This document shows, one piece after another, positions 1 through 8,572 of a stretch of 64,000 bases of DNA. The stretch is from Caulobacter sp. NIBR1757. Lineage in GTDB: Bacteria; Pseudomonadota; Alphaproteobacteria; Caulobacterales; Caulobacteraceae. The position numbers were made by a program, and so were the translations under genes. The notes below the pieces were generated by a model. The model was not told where the DNA came from. It searched no databases and saw only the letters and a list, made by a program, of their open reading frames with translations. Location of the stretch: contig NZ_CP115463.1 of assembly GCF_027912495.1 (NCBI RefSeq), positions 1,139,501-1,203,500 on the forward strand. Direction: 5' to 3'. Position 1 is the stretch's first letter, and each line of letters starts with the position of its first letter.

Positions 1-1850
1 CCGTAGACCTGGGAGAGGCCGAGGCCCGTGCCCTTGCCGACCGGCTTGGTGCTGAAGAAGGGTTCGAACACCCGGGCCACGGTGGCCGGGTCCATGCCGA
101 CGCCGCCGTCGCGGACGCTGATGCACAGGCAGGGGCCGGGCAGGGTCTCGCCGATGCAGCGATCGGCGATATGGCTGGACAGGGTGATCACCCCACCGCC
201 CTCCATGGCGTCGCGGGCGTTGACCAGCAGGTTCATCAGCGCCGCATCCAGCTGGGCCGGGTCGATCAGCACCCGGGCCTCCGGCGCGGCCAGGTCGAGA
301 TCGAGCATGTAGCGTTCGCCGAGCGCCCGGCTGTAGAGCTGGGCGCTGTCCTTGATCGTCGCGTCTATGGCCAGCACCTCGTTGCGCAGCGGCTGGCGGC
401 GGGAAAAGGCGAGGAGCTGGCGGGTCAGGCGTTCGCCACGCTGGGCCGCGTCGAGGGCGGCCTTGGCCAGGCGCTCGGTGCGGGTGGCGTCGGCCGGGTG
501 GCGCTGGACGATGTCGAGGGCGCCGATGATGACGGTCAGCAGGTTGTTGAAGTCGTGGGCGACGCCGCCGGTCAGCTGGCCGAGGGCTTCGAGCTTCTGG
601 GACTGGATGAGGGCGGCCTGGGCCTGGTCCCTCTGAGCCATCGCTTCCTCGACCCGCTCGGTCAGCAGGTCGTTGAGCCGCTGCAGATCGGCCTCGACCT
701 GCTTGGCGTCGGTGACGTCGAAGGCGATGCCGGCGAGACCGGCGACATCCCCGCCCGGCGAAAGGCGCGGCTGAGAGAAGCTGCGCAGCCAGCGCCACTC
801 GCCGTCGGCGCGGCGATAGCGGGCCTCGAGCTCGAAGGGCTTGAGGCTGGCCTCGCCGGCCGCCTGCTCGCGCAGCACGCGGTTGAGATCCTCGGGATGC
901 AGCCGGGTGCGCCAGTCAAGGTGGAGGGCGGCCTCATAGCCTTCGCCGGCGAACTCGACGTAGGCGAGGTTGACGAACTCGCGGGCTCCGCCGGGCATCG
1001 ACACCCAGAGCAGGGCCGGGGCGCTGTCGGCGAGGGCCCGGAAGCGGGCCTCGCTCTCGCGGATCTGTTCGGCGGCGCGGTGGCGTTCGGTGACGTCGAG
1101 GTTGTAGCCAACGACCCGGCAAGCCCGGCCGGAGGGGTCACGGTGGACCTGACCGCGCGCATGGATCCAGCGCTCCTGGCCGTCATCGCCGATGGTGCGG
1201 TATTCGATCTGATAGACCTGGGCGCTCTTGAAGGCGGCCCGGTTGGCGGCGGTGACCCGCTCGCGGTCGTCGGGGTGGATGGCGGCCATCAGGTCCGCGT
1301 AGACCCGCGGGCCGTTGCGCGGAGCGATGCCGAGGTTGTGGTAGACACCGCTCGACCAGGTTCCGACGTTGGTCTCCAGGTTCCAGTCCCACAGGCCGAG
1401 GCCGCCAGCCGATTCGGCCAGCTTGAGCCGGCCCTCGGCTTCGGTGCGGGCCTGGGTCTCGGCCCGCATGCGCACCAGGGCGGCGCGGGCGGCGGCGGCG
1501 ACCAGGATGGTCACGGCCCCGGAGAGGCCGAACAGGATCAGGATGCCGTCGGCGGCGCGGGTGGCGCCGAACGGGGCCAGGACCCCCATCGCCAGGGCGA
1601 GCAGCAACACGCCCCAGCCCCAGCGTTGCCCGGCGTAGAGGGTGGCGATGATGAAGACCGGGAAGTAGGAGGAGGAGGCGTTGAAGGCGTTGTGGGCGCC
1701 GGCCAGCACCAGCCGCAGCCCAAAGGCGACCAGAAAGGCAGCCGCCGTGACGGCCGCCGCGCTGGCGATCGACGGCGGCCGTTGCGGGATGACCCGCCAC
1801 AGGATCGGCTCGGCGTCAGGGCCGAAGGGATTGAGGGCGAAACGGCCCAT
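1..1850 (-). CDS. PAS-domain sensor histidine kinase (3' end beyond window)
   Basis: Membrane sensor kinase, presumably autophosphorylating on His and passing phosphate to a receiver. The start chosen is the ATG at 1850 (MGRFALNPF). About residues 25-115 form several hydrophobic segments resembling a DUF4118-like membrane sensor. Two PAS/PAC units follow (one begins [10 protein letters not shown], each ends in a [10 protein letters not shown] or [10 protein letters not shown] type motif). Then come a HisKA block with the phosphoacceptor His in [11 protein letters not shown], an N box [10 protein letters not shown] and, at the window edge, the G box [13 protein letters not shown]. The HDFNN type of H-box is often followed by a receiver domain, which would lie outside the window. 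The signal sensed is unknown. Confidence 0.85.
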   Translation of the reverse strand, partial: MGRFALNPFGPDAEPILWRVIPQRPPSIASAAAVTAAAFLVAFGLRLVLAGAHNAFNASSSYFPVFIIATLYAGQRWGWGVLLLALAMGVLAPFGATRAADGILILFGLSGAVTILVAAAARAALVRMRAETQARTEAEGRLKLAESAGGLGLWDWNLETNVGTWSSGVYHNLGIAPRNGPRVYADLMAAIHPDDRERVTAANRAAFKSAQVYQIEYRTIGDDGQERWIHARGQVHRDPSGRACRVVGYNLDVTERHRAAEQIRESEARFRALADSAPALLWVSMPGGAREFVNLAYVEFAGEGYEAALHLDWRTRLHPEDLNRVLREQAAGEASLKPFELEARYRRADGEWRWLRSFSQPRLSPGGDVAGLAGIAFDVTDAKQVEADLQRLNDLLTERVEEAMAQRDQAQAALIQSQKLEALGQLTGGVAHDFNNLLTVIIGALDIVQRHPADATRTERLAKAALDAAQRGERLTRQLLAFSRRQPLRNEVLAIDATIKDSAQLYSRALGERYMLDLDLAAPEARVLIDPAQLDAALMNLLVNARDAMEGGGVITLSSHIADRCIGETLPGPCLCISVRDGGVGMDPATVARVFEPFFSTKPVGKGTGLGLSQVY

Positions 1851-2023
1851 GCGGCTCCGTAATCCGTCGCAAAACGCCCGACACGCCGCGACGGCTTGTC
1901 ACAATGATGGACGACCATAACTATGGGGCGCAAGAGAGGTTCACGATGACCGTTCCGTTCGACCCCCGCGCGCGATGCCGGACCGCCGTCCGGCCCGGCC
2001 TTCGTCGCGGCCGCTGACTCCCT

Positions 2024-3244
2024 TTGCGACTCGATCGACCTCTTGCCCTCGTGGCCCTCGCGCTCGTTGCGCTGATCGCCGCCGCCTGCGCCAGTGACTA
2101 CCGGGTGCGCGAGGGGACGGGGCGTGAGCGCGGGCTGTCGGCCCTGACGCGGGGCTTTGGCGAGGGCGCCTTTCGCCGGCTGACCGCTGACATGGACCCG
2201 GCCATGATGGCGCTGGCCAGGCGCCATGACGGGGCGGCCAGCACCGACTACTGGGGCCGGGTGCCCGGCTGGGAGAGCTACAACCTGGCGCGGCTGCCGG
2301 TGCTGGGCGTCGGGACGATGACCGAGGACGAGGCGCGGCTGATCAACGCCCTGCAGCCGGTCGCGACCGAGCCGCCGCCGCCGGCCAGGCCCTTCGTTCT
2401 CAAGGCCAATCCAGAAGACCGCGCCGCCGCCATCAAATGCCTGACCCAGGCCATCTACTACGAGGCCGCCGTCGAGCCGCTGGAAGGCCAGCGGGCCGTG
2501 GCCCAGACGGTGCTCAACCGGGTGCGCCACCCGGGCTATCCCAAGAGCGTCTGCGGGGTGGTCTACCAGGGGGCCCTGCGGCTCACCGGCTGCCAGTTCA
2601 GCTTCACCTGCGACGGCTCGCTGGCCCGGGTTCCCAACCCGGTGATCTGGAGCCGGGCCGAGCGGCTGGCGATCGAGGCGCTGGGCGGTCACGTCGAGAA
2701 GGCGGTCGGGACGGCGACCCACTATCACGCCGACTATGTGTCGCCCTACTGGGCCCCGACCCTCTACAAGATCGTCCAGATCGGGCGGCATATCTTCTAC
2801 CGCTGGACCGGGCCCTGGGGCCTGCCGCCGGCCTTCAACGGGCGTTATGCCGGCGGCGAGGCCAACCTGACGGCGGCGGTGCTGGAGGGGCTGGATTCGC
2901 GCATCCAGGGCGAGGGGCTGGCGCCGGACAGCATTGCCGGCTCGGTCAGCCTGATCAGCACGGCGACGCGGACGGTGGTGCTGTCGGTCGATGGCGTCGA
3001 GCAGACCTACACCATGGCCGCCCCGCCGGCGCCGGGGCAGGAGACGCTGCATACCCCGGGCGTGCTGGCCCCGCCCCGGCGGGCCCCGACACCGGAGGAG
3101 GTGGCCGACATCAACGCCAGGCTGAAGGCGCTGGAGGAGGACCCGGACGCGCCGATGGCGACGGCCCCGAAGCCGCAGGCGCCGGCGGAGGCGGATGGCG
3201 GTCAGCCGGGGGATTTGCCGATCGGGCGGCGGAAGCAGGAGTAG
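2024..3244 (+). CDS. SleB-like cell wall hydrolase, probable exported protein
   Basis: Predicted peptidoglycan hydrolase of the Hydrolase_2 (SleB) family, acting in the periplasm. The N-terminus is a hydrophobic export signal ending AAACASDY, which may be a degenerate lipobox. The catalytic domain spans about residues 135-265 and contains the family landmarks AIYYEAAVEP (with the proposed catalytic Glu), QTVLNRVRHPGYP, GCQFSFTCDG and ATHYHADYVSPYW. The C-terminal third is Pro/Ala-rich and probably disordered. An in-frame TGA at 2015 limits the start, so TTG at 2024 is used; GTG at 2051 is also possible. The stop is followed within a few bases by a palindromic repeat. Confidence 0.8.
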   Translation: MRLDRPLALVALALVALIAAACASDYRVREGTGRERGLSALTRGFGEGAFRRLTADMDPAMMALARRHDGAASTDYWGRVPGWESYNLARLPVLGVGTMTEDEARLINALQPVATEPPPPARPFVLKANPEDRAAAIKCLTQAIYYEAAVEPLEGQRAVAQTVLNRVRHPGYPKSVCGVVYQGALRLTGCQFSFTCDGSLARVPNPVIWSRAERLAIEALGGHVEKAVGTATHYHADYVSPYWAPTLYKIVQIGRHIFYRWTGPWGLPPAFNGRYAGGEANLTAAVLEGLDSRIQGEGLAPDSIAGSVSLISTATRTVVLSVDGVEQTYTMAAPPAPGQETLHTPGVLAPPRRAPTPEEVADINARLKALEEDPDAPMATAPKPQAPAEADGGQPGDLPIGRRKQE

Positions 3245-3250
3245 CTCCGT

Positions 3251-3416
3251 CCCTCCCCGAATTGGGGAGGGCAGGCGCGCGTTGCGCGCCGGGTGGGGCG
3301 GTGGGTCACCGGCGGGGGCTGGTTAGGCTTCTCAGTGGATGGTCGCGACCGTCTCGGACCGACTTCCCCACCCGACGCGCGTAACCGCGCGTCTGCCCTC
3401 CCCAATTCGGGGAGGG
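3251..3416. repeat. Palindromic intergenic repeat, family A, copy 1
   Basis: A 166 bp element with long imperfect terminal inverted repeats: the left arm (about 3251-3298) begins CCCTCCCCGAATTGGGGAGG and the right arm (about 3366-3416) is its inverse, with GC-rich GCGCGC cores inside both arms. A second copy with near-identical arms and a different centre lies at 44820-44982. Both copies fill the gap between two convergent genes (here the SleB-like gene and the GNAT gene, whose stop is at 3420). The arms could fold into a strong hairpin in either RNA strand. Confidence 0.85.
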
Positions 3417-3419
3417 AGG

Positions 3420-3905
3420 TTAGAGGCCGAAGGCTTTGGCGTAGGTGATGGTCAGGGGGGCGGTCAGGGACCCGGGGACCAGTTCGAGGGCCATGAAATG
3501 CGGCCCCCGGAACGGTGACTTAACCGTCCTGGCCAGGTCGGCGCTGTAGCCGGCGCGGGGGTAGTAGGCGGGATGGCCGAGCACGATGACGGCCTCGATG
3601 CCGGCCGCGGCCAGGCGGCGGTGGCCCTCCTGCATCAGGGCTGTGCCCAAGCCGGCCTTCTGGCGGCCGGGCTGTACCGACAGGGGGGCGAGGGCGGCCA
3701 GGCGGCGGCCGGTGTCGGTGGTCAGCGGGCTGAACAGGATGTGGCCGGCGACGGCGCCGTCCTCGATAGCCACCAGTTCCAGCAGGGCGTCGCCGTCGGC
3801 GCGGAGGGCGTCGACCAAATGCGCTTCGTCTGGCTGTCCGAAGGCCGCCGCGACCAGCGCCTGGATGGCGGCATGGTCGGCGGGCCCGGCGGCGCGGATC
3901 GTCAC
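3420..3905 (-). CDS. GNAT family N-acetyltransferase
   Basis: Predicted acetyl-CoA-dependent N-acetyltransferase of 161 residues; substrate unknown. The fold is seen in ALAPLSVQPGRQKAGLGTAL (the acetyl-CoA-binding motif A with its R/Q-x-x-G-x-G/A core) followed by VLGHPAYYPRAGYS, a motif typical of the YhbS-like GNAT subfamily. The GTG start at 3905 overlaps the trxB stop by four bases (GTGA), so the gene is probably translationally coupled to trxB. Its own stop abuts repeat family A. A role in thiol or small-molecule protection is only suggested by the trxB linkage. Confidence 0.85.
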   Translation of the reverse strand: MTIRAAGPADHAAIQALVAAAFGQPDEAHLVDALRADGDALLELVAIEDGAVAGHILFSPLTTDTGRRLAALAPLSVQPGRQKAGLGTALMQEGHRRLAAAGIEAVIVLGHPAYYPRAGYSADLARTVKSPFRGPHFMALELVPGSLTAPLTITYAKAFGL

Positions 3906-4903
3906 CAGACCCCGATCTTCTGGGCTTCGCCGTGGCTGATCGGGTGGTTGGCCTTCGCGTGGTCCTGTTCGGCCAGGAAGCGGACGGCCTCCAGGGCGGC
4001 CATGCAGCCCATGCCGGCGGCGGTGACGGCCTGGCGGTAGATGTCGTCGGTGACGTCGCCGGCTGCGTAGACGCCGGGGATGGCGGTGGACGCGGTGCCT
4101 GGCTGGACCTTCAGGTAGCTGCCCGAATGCATCTCCAGCTGGCCGGCGAACAGTTCCGACGAAGGGGCGTGGCCGATGGCGATGAAGACGCCGTCGCAGG
4201 CGAGGTCGCGGGTCTCGCCGGTCTTCACCGATTTCAGGCGCACGCCGGTGACGCCCGTGGGATCGGTGTCTCCCGTGACCTCGTCGATGACATGGTCCCA
4301 GACCACCTCGATCTTGGGATGGGCGAAAAGGCGTTCCTGCAGGATCTTCTCGGCCCGCAGCTCGTCCTTGCGGTGAACGAGCGTAACCCTGGAGGCGAAG
4401 TTGGTGAGGAACAGGGCTTCCTCGACGGCGGTGTTGCCGCCGCCGACCACGACCACGTCCTTGCCGCGATAGAAGAAGCCGTCGCAGGTGGCGCAGGCGC
4501 TGACGCCGAAGCCCTGGAACCTGGCTTCGCTGTCGATGCCCAGCCACTTGGCTTGCGCGCCGGTGGCGATGATCAGGGTCTCGGCCAGCCATTCCTCGCC
4601 GCTGTCGCACTTGATGTGGAAGGGGCGTTTGGAGAGGTCGGCGGAGAGGACGATATCGCTGACGAATTCGGTCCCGACATGCTCGGCCTGGGCCTTCATC
4701 TGGTCCATCAGCCAGGGGCCCTGGATGACATCGGCGAAGCCCGGGTAGTTCTCGACATCCGTGGTGATGGTCAGCTGGCCGCCCGGCTGGATGCCGGCGA
4801 TCAGCACGGGTTTGAGCAGCGCGCGGGCCGCATAGATGGCGGCGGTGTAGCCGGCGGGGCCGGAACCGATGATCAGGCAGCGGGTGGTGCGGGGCGTAGA
4901 CAT
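3902..4903 (-). CDS. trxB: Thioredoxin reductase
   Basis: NADPH-dependent FAD enzyme that reduces thioredoxin in the cytoplasm. At 333 residues it has the usual length. It shows the FAD-binding GSGPAGYTAAIYAAR near the N-terminus, the redox-active CATCDGFF disulfide motif, the NADPH-binding VVVGGGNTAVEEA and the C-terminal FAD motif GVYAAGDVTDDIYRQ. The ATG at 4903 (MSTPRTTRCLII) is used; in-frame upstream starts exist but add no homologous sequence. It is the first gene of a two-gene unit with the GNAT gene. Confidence 0.95.
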   Translation of the reverse strand: MSTPRTTRCLIIGSGPAGYTAAIYAARALLKPVLIAGIQPGGQLTITTDVENYPGFADVIQGPWLMDQMKAQAEHVGTEFVSDIVLSADLSKRPFHIKCDSGEEWLAETLIIATGAQAKWLGIDSEARFQGFGVSACATCDGFFYRGKDVVVVGGGNTAVEEALFLTNFASRVTLVHRKDELRAEKILQERLFAHPKIEVVWDHVIDEVTGDTDPTGVTGVRLKSVKTGETRDLACDGVFIAIGHAPSSELFAGQLEMHSGSYLKVQPGTASTAIPGVYAAGDVTDDIYRQAVTAAGMGCMAALEAVRFLAEQDHAKANHPISHGEAQKIGVW

Positions 4904-4958
4904 GGGCGCAGATATAGGGTCGATTCCGCTTCGGCGCGATGGGGCAAGAGGACGACCG

Positions 4959-5186
4959 ATGAGCAAGACCAACAAGGCGGCCGCCTTCCTGCCGATCGGC
5001 ATCGGCCTGGGTCTGTCGATTGGCACGGCCCTGGGCTGCGCCTTCGGTGTGTCGATGATGGCCGCCCAGAAGCGCAAGGACGCCAGGGAGGGCGGTGGCG
5101 ACAGTGGCGGCGTCTATGGCGGCGATAGCGGCGACGACAGCTGTTCCGGTGACGGCGGAGGGGACGGCGGCGGGGGCGGCGATTGA
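4959..5186 (+). CDS. Small single-span membrane protein, Gly/Asp-rich tail
   Basis: Unrecognised 75-residue protein. Residues about 10-35 (FLPIGIGLGLSIGTALGC) form one glycine-rich membrane span, followed by a short basic stretch (QKRKDAR) and a low-complexity C-terminus of Gly, Asp and Ser with one Cys. A purine-rich sequence (GCAAGAGGACGACC) precedes the ATG at 4959. It is divergent from trxB and directly upstream of pseI in the same direction. Coding status rests on the clear start, the hydrophobic segment and high third-position GC. Confidence 0.6.
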   Translation: MSKTNKAAAFLPIGIGLGLSIGTALGCAFGVSMMAAQKRKDAREGGGDSGGVYGGDSGDDSCSGDGGGDGGGGGD

Positions 5187-5228
5187 GCTTCTGGACTTGT
5201 TAAGGCCGCCGACGGAGACTCCGCGGCC

Positions 5229-6284
5229 ATGAGCAAGGCGCCCACCATCGAGATCGCGGGGCGGCCCATCGGGCCGGAGCATCCGCCGTTCGTCATCTGC
5301 GAGCTGTCGGGCAACCACAACGGCAGCCTGGACCGGGCGCTGACCATGATCGACGCGGCGGCGGAGACCGGCGCCGACGCCATAAAGATCCAGACCTACA
5401 CCGCCGACACCATCACCCTCGATGTCGACCGGCCGGAGTTCAGGATCAAGGGCGGGCTGTGGGACGGCCGCTCGCTGCACGAGCTCTATCGTGAGGCCCA
5501 GACGCCCTATGAATGGCATCCGGCCCTGTTCGAGCGGGCGGCGAAGCGGGGGGTGATCCTGTTCTCCAGCCCATTCGACGAGACGGCGGTGGACCTGCTC
5601 AGCGGCCTGGACGCGCCAGCCTACAAGATCGCCAGCTTCGAGGCGGTGGACCTGCCGCTGATCCGCTATGCGGCGGCGAAGGGCAAGCCGCTGATCATCT
5701 CCACCGGCATGGCCAATGCGGCCGAGATGGCGGCGGCGCGGGATGCGGCGTTGGAGGCCGGGGCGGCCGGGGTGGTGCTGCTGCACTGCGTGTCCAGCTA
5801 TCCGGCCACCTTCGCCGACGCCAATGTGCGCACGGTGGCCGACATGGCGGCCAGGTTTGATTGCCCCATCGGCCTGTCGGACCACACGCCGGGGACGGCG
5901 GCTTCGGTGGCGGCGGTGGCCATGGGGGCCTGCGTCATCGAGAAACACTTCACCCTGGCGCGGTCCGACGGCGGGCCGGATGCGGCCTTCAGCCTGGAGC
6001 CCGGCGAGTTCGCTGCCCTGGTCCGCGACTGCAGGGACGGCTGGGCGGCGCTGGGCCGGGCGCACTACGACGTGCTGGGCTCCGAGAAGGCCAACATCCA
6101 GTTCCGCCGCTCGCTCTATGTCACCGCCGACGTGGCGGCGGGCGAGGTGCTGAGCCGGGCCAACATCCGCTCGGTGCGGCCAGGGGCGGGCCTGCCGCCG
6201 GCCGAGCTGGACAGCGTGCTGGGTCGGCCGGCGGCGAGGGACCTGAAGCGGGGCGAGCCGCTGCAGCGGGACATGGTCGGTTGA
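5229..6284 (+). CDS. pseI: Pseudaminic acid synthase (NeuB family)
   Basis: Condenses phosphoenolpyruvate with the altrose-derived 6-deoxyhexose to give pseudaminic acid, in the cytoplasm. The 351-residue protein has the NeuB TIM barrel at about 1-280 (FVICELSGNHNGSL, DAIKIQTYTADTITLD, FSSPFDETAVDLL, IISTGMANAAEM, LSDHTPG, IEKHFTLARSDGGPD) and a C-terminal SAF domain at about 290-350 (RRSLYVTADVAAGE). The SDGGPDAAFS segment favours PseI over sialic or legionaminic synthases. With pseG and pseF nearby it points to nonulosonic-acid production, in Caulobacterales used for flagellin glycosylation. Confidence 0.92.
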   Translation: MSKAPTIEIAGRPIGPEHPPFVICELSGNHNGSLDRALTMIDAAAETGADAIKIQTYTADTITLDVDRPEFRIKGGLWDGRSLHELYREAQTPYEWHPALFERAAKRGVILFSSPFDETAVDLLSGLDAPAYKIASFEAVDLPLIRYAAAKGKPLIISTGMANAAEMAAARDAALEAGAAGVVLLHCVSSYPATFADANVRTVADMAARFDCPIGLSDHTPGTAASVAAVAMGACVIEKHFTLARSDGGPDAAFSLEPGEFAALVRDCRDGWAALGRAHYDVLGSEKANIQFRRSLYVTADVAAGEVLSRANIRSVRPGAGLPPAELDSVLGRPAARDLKRGEPLQRDMVG

Positions 6285-6294
6285 AACTGATGGT

Positions 6295-6419
6295 CGGGAT
6301 AAATGGGGACACGCACTATTTTCGTCCCGGGATAAATGGGGACACGCACTATTTTCGTCCCCTGACCTTGATCACCCCACCGCCGGTTCCGCGAAAATAG
6401 TGCGTGTCCCCATTTATCC
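6295..6419. repeat. 33-bp direct repeat pair plus inverted copy
   Basis: Two tandem copies with a period of 33 bases begin at 6296 and 6329; each carries GGATAAATGGGGACACGCAC followed by TATTTTCGTCCC. An inverted copy of about 29 bases lies at 6391-6419. The second direct copy and the inverted copy could form a long hairpin with a loop of about 30 bases. The units are more AT-rich than the surroundings. I recall similar GGGGACACGCAC units near REP-associated tyrosine transposases in other bacteria, but no transposase is present here. They separate pseI from the downstream kinase. Confidence 0.9.
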
Positions 6420-6490
6420 AACCGGCCTTAAGTCGGCAGCACGACGCAGGGCGCCGTTTCCTTAACCGGATTGGGTTAACCCGCCGGTTC

Positions 6491-8572
6491 ATGGCGATGT
6501 CAGATGATCGGGCCGGTGAGGCCACCCCCCGTGTGTTGCGCGGGGGAAACGGCAAAATCACCGTCGGCCGCCTGGGTATCCTGCCTCTGGTCATCATTAC
6601 CGCCGTGGTCATCCTGCTGTGCGCAACCCTGGTCGTCCGCCAGGCGGCGGCGGCGATCGCCGAGGTCATCCAGGCCCGTGAGGAGAAGGTGTTGTCCCAG
6701 GGCGTGAGCCGGCGCCTGACCCAGCTGAACGACGACATCGCCTATGTCTCGGTGTGGAACGAGGCCTACGAGAAGTCGGTGCTCAAAGTCGATCAAGCGT
6801 GGATTCATGAGAACTACGGCCAGTACTTCGCGGATCACATGCGCCACAGCCTGACCCTGATGATCGGGCCGGACGGGCGGATCGTCTATGCCGCCGAGGG
6901 CGGCAAGAAGGTTTCCACGGCACGGCTGTCCGGCTTTGCCAATGCTGCTCGACCCCTGTTCGAAAAGGTTCGCGGTCAGACCGGCCAGCAGGGCGCGGCT
7001 CTGGATATGGCCCGCTACCGCCACGGTATGGGGGTTGTGACCCAGGGGGGCAGGGCCTGGCTGGTCGCCGCCGGTTCGGTGGCGCCTGAGGCCGACTGGC
7101 GCGGGACGATGAAGAGCGGGCGCGAGCCGGTCATCGTCTCGGCGATCGAGATGACCCCGGCCTTCCTGCGGAACCTGCAGGCCGACTACGACCTGCGGGG
7201 GCTGAAGCTGCTGGCCCCCGGCCAACGGGCGGCGGCCGGCATCGATCTGAAGGGCGTCGACGGCAAGCCGGTCGCGCGGCTCGGCTGGACGCCGATGAAG
7301 CCGCGCCAGGCGGTGCTCGGCAAGGCCGGCGGGACGTTCGCGGCGATGGGCGTCTGCCTGCTGCTGCTGATCATCCTGCTGATGTTGCGCATCCGGGCGG
7401 TGGCCGACGACCTGAAGGCCTCGGCCCGCGCCGCCCGCGCCGCCGACCACGCCAAGAGCGTCTTCCTGGCCAATATGAGCCACGAGATCCGCACGCCGCT
7501 GAATGCCGTGCTGGGCATGGCCCAGGTGATGGAGGGCGATACGCTGGAGCCGCGCCAGCGCGAGCGGCTGACCCTGATCCGCGATGCCGGCCACACCCTG
7601 CTGGGGGTGCTCAACGACGTCCTCGACCTGTCGCGGATCGAGGCCGGACAGGTCAGCATCACCGACGCGCCGTTCGAACTGGACGGGCTGGCCAAAGGCG
7701 TGCTGGGGGCCTTCGACGGCCAGGCGAGCGCCAAGGGCGTGGTGCTGAAACTGGAACTGTCGGCCCACGGATGGTGGAAGGGGGACGCCCAGCGCATCCG
7801 CCAGATTGTCAGCAACCTGGTCTCCAACGCCGTGAAATTCACCGAGGCGGGCGAGGTGCGGCTGATCATCGACGCGACGGCGGAGGGGCTGTCGTTCCGT
7901 GTCGAGGACACCGGTCCGGGCATCGCGCCGGACATCCTGACCGGCCTGTTCGCCCGCTTCGCCCAGGCCGACGCCTCGATCACCCGACGGCATGGCGGCA
8001 CCGGGCTGGGCCTGGCGATCAGCCGCGAGCTGGCCGAACTGATGGGCGGCCGGCTGACGGCGACGAGCGAGCTGGGCGAGGGCTCGGTCTTTGTGCTGGA
8101 GCTGCCGCTGGCGCGGGTGGCGGCCGAGGCGCCGGCCGCGGCGCCGGCCGCGACGGTCCCGCTGGAGGGCGCCGTGCGAATCCTGGCGGCCGAGGACAAC
8201 GCCGCCAACCGCCGGGTGCTGGCCGCCATGCTGGAGCCGCTGGGCGCCGAGCTGATCATGGTCGAGGACGGTCGCCAGCTGGTCGAGGCCTGGGCGCGGG
8301 GCGGAGCCGATGTGGTGCTGGCCGACATCCAGATGCCGGTGATGAGCGGGCTGGAGGCGGCGCGGGCGATTCGCCGCGCCGAGGCGGCCCAGGGCCTGCA
8401 CCGCACGCCGATCATCGCCCTGACCGCCAATGTGATGAGCGACCAGGTCGCGCAGTACATGGCGGCCGGAATGGACAGCCATGTCGCCAAGCCGATCCAG
8501 ATGGCGGCGCTGTTCGCCGCCCTGCAGGCGGCGCTGGACGGCGAACCGTCCTCTCAAGCCCTGGCCGGCTAG
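6491..8572 (+). CDS. CHASE4-type hybrid sensor histidine kinase
   Basis: Membrane hybrid kinase of 693 residues. A first membrane span lies at about 28-48 (LPLVIITAVVILLCATLVV). It is followed by a periplasmic CHASE4-like sensor (DDIAYVSVWNEAYEKS, LMIGPDGRIVYA) and a second span (MGVCLLLLIILLML). The cytoplasmic part has HisKA with FLANMSHEIRTPLN, HATPase with NLVSNAVKFT and DTGPGI, and a C-terminal receiver (ILAAEDNAANR, phosphoacceptor Asp in VLADIQMPVMSG, Lys in HVAKPIQ). The ATG at 6491 is used, with another at 6497. The open frame extends upstream into the inverted repeat, which is unlikely to be coding. It is convergent with pseG, overlapping by four bases. Confidence 0.9.
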   Translation: MAMSDDRAGEATPRVLRGGNGKITVGRLGILPLVIITAVVILLCATLVVRQAAAAIAEVIQAREEKVLSQGVSRRLTQLNDDIAYVSVWNEAYEKSVLKVDQAWIHENYGQYFADHMRHSLTLMIGPDGRIVYAAEGGKKVSTARLSGFANAARPLFEKVRGQTGQQGAALDMARYRHGMGVVTQGGRAWLVAAGSVAPEADWRGTMKSGREPVIVSAIEMTPAFLRNLQADYDLRGLKLLAPGQRAAAGIDLKGVDGKPVARLGWTPMKPRQAVLGKAGGTFAAMGVCLLLLIILLMLRIRAVADDLKASARAARAADHAKSVFLANMSHEIRTPLNAVLGMAQVMEGDTLEPRQRERLTLIRDAGHTLLGVLNDVLDLSRIEAGQVSITDAPFELDGLAKGVLGAFDGQASAKGVVLKLELSAHGWWKGDAQRIRQIVSNLVSNAVKFTEAGEVRLIIDATAEGLSFRVEDTGPGIAPDILTGLFARFAQADASITRRHGGTGLGLAISRELAELMGGRLTATSELGEGSVFVLELPLARVAAEAPAAAPAATVPLEGAVRILAAEDNAANRRVLAAMLEPLGAELIMVEDGRQLVEAWARGGADVVLADIQMPVMSGLEAARAIRRAEAAQGLHRTPIIALTANVMSDQVAQYMAAGMDSHVAKPIQMAALFAALQAALDGEPSSQALAG

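Noticed and set aside
171..1862. Long open frame on the + strand (563 codons)
   Set aside because: It is antisense to the PAS sensor kinase, whose motifs on the - strand are unmistakable; long antisense frames are a by-product of high GC3.
6462..6479. TTAA pair resembling a CtrA site
   Set aside because: The spacer is ten bases, whereas the CtrA full site needs seven.
6404..6490. N-terminal extension of the CHASE4 kinase starting in the inverted repeat
   Set aside because: The GTG lies inside the repeat and the extension has no signal or domain; ATG at 6491 gives the expected start before the first membrane helix.
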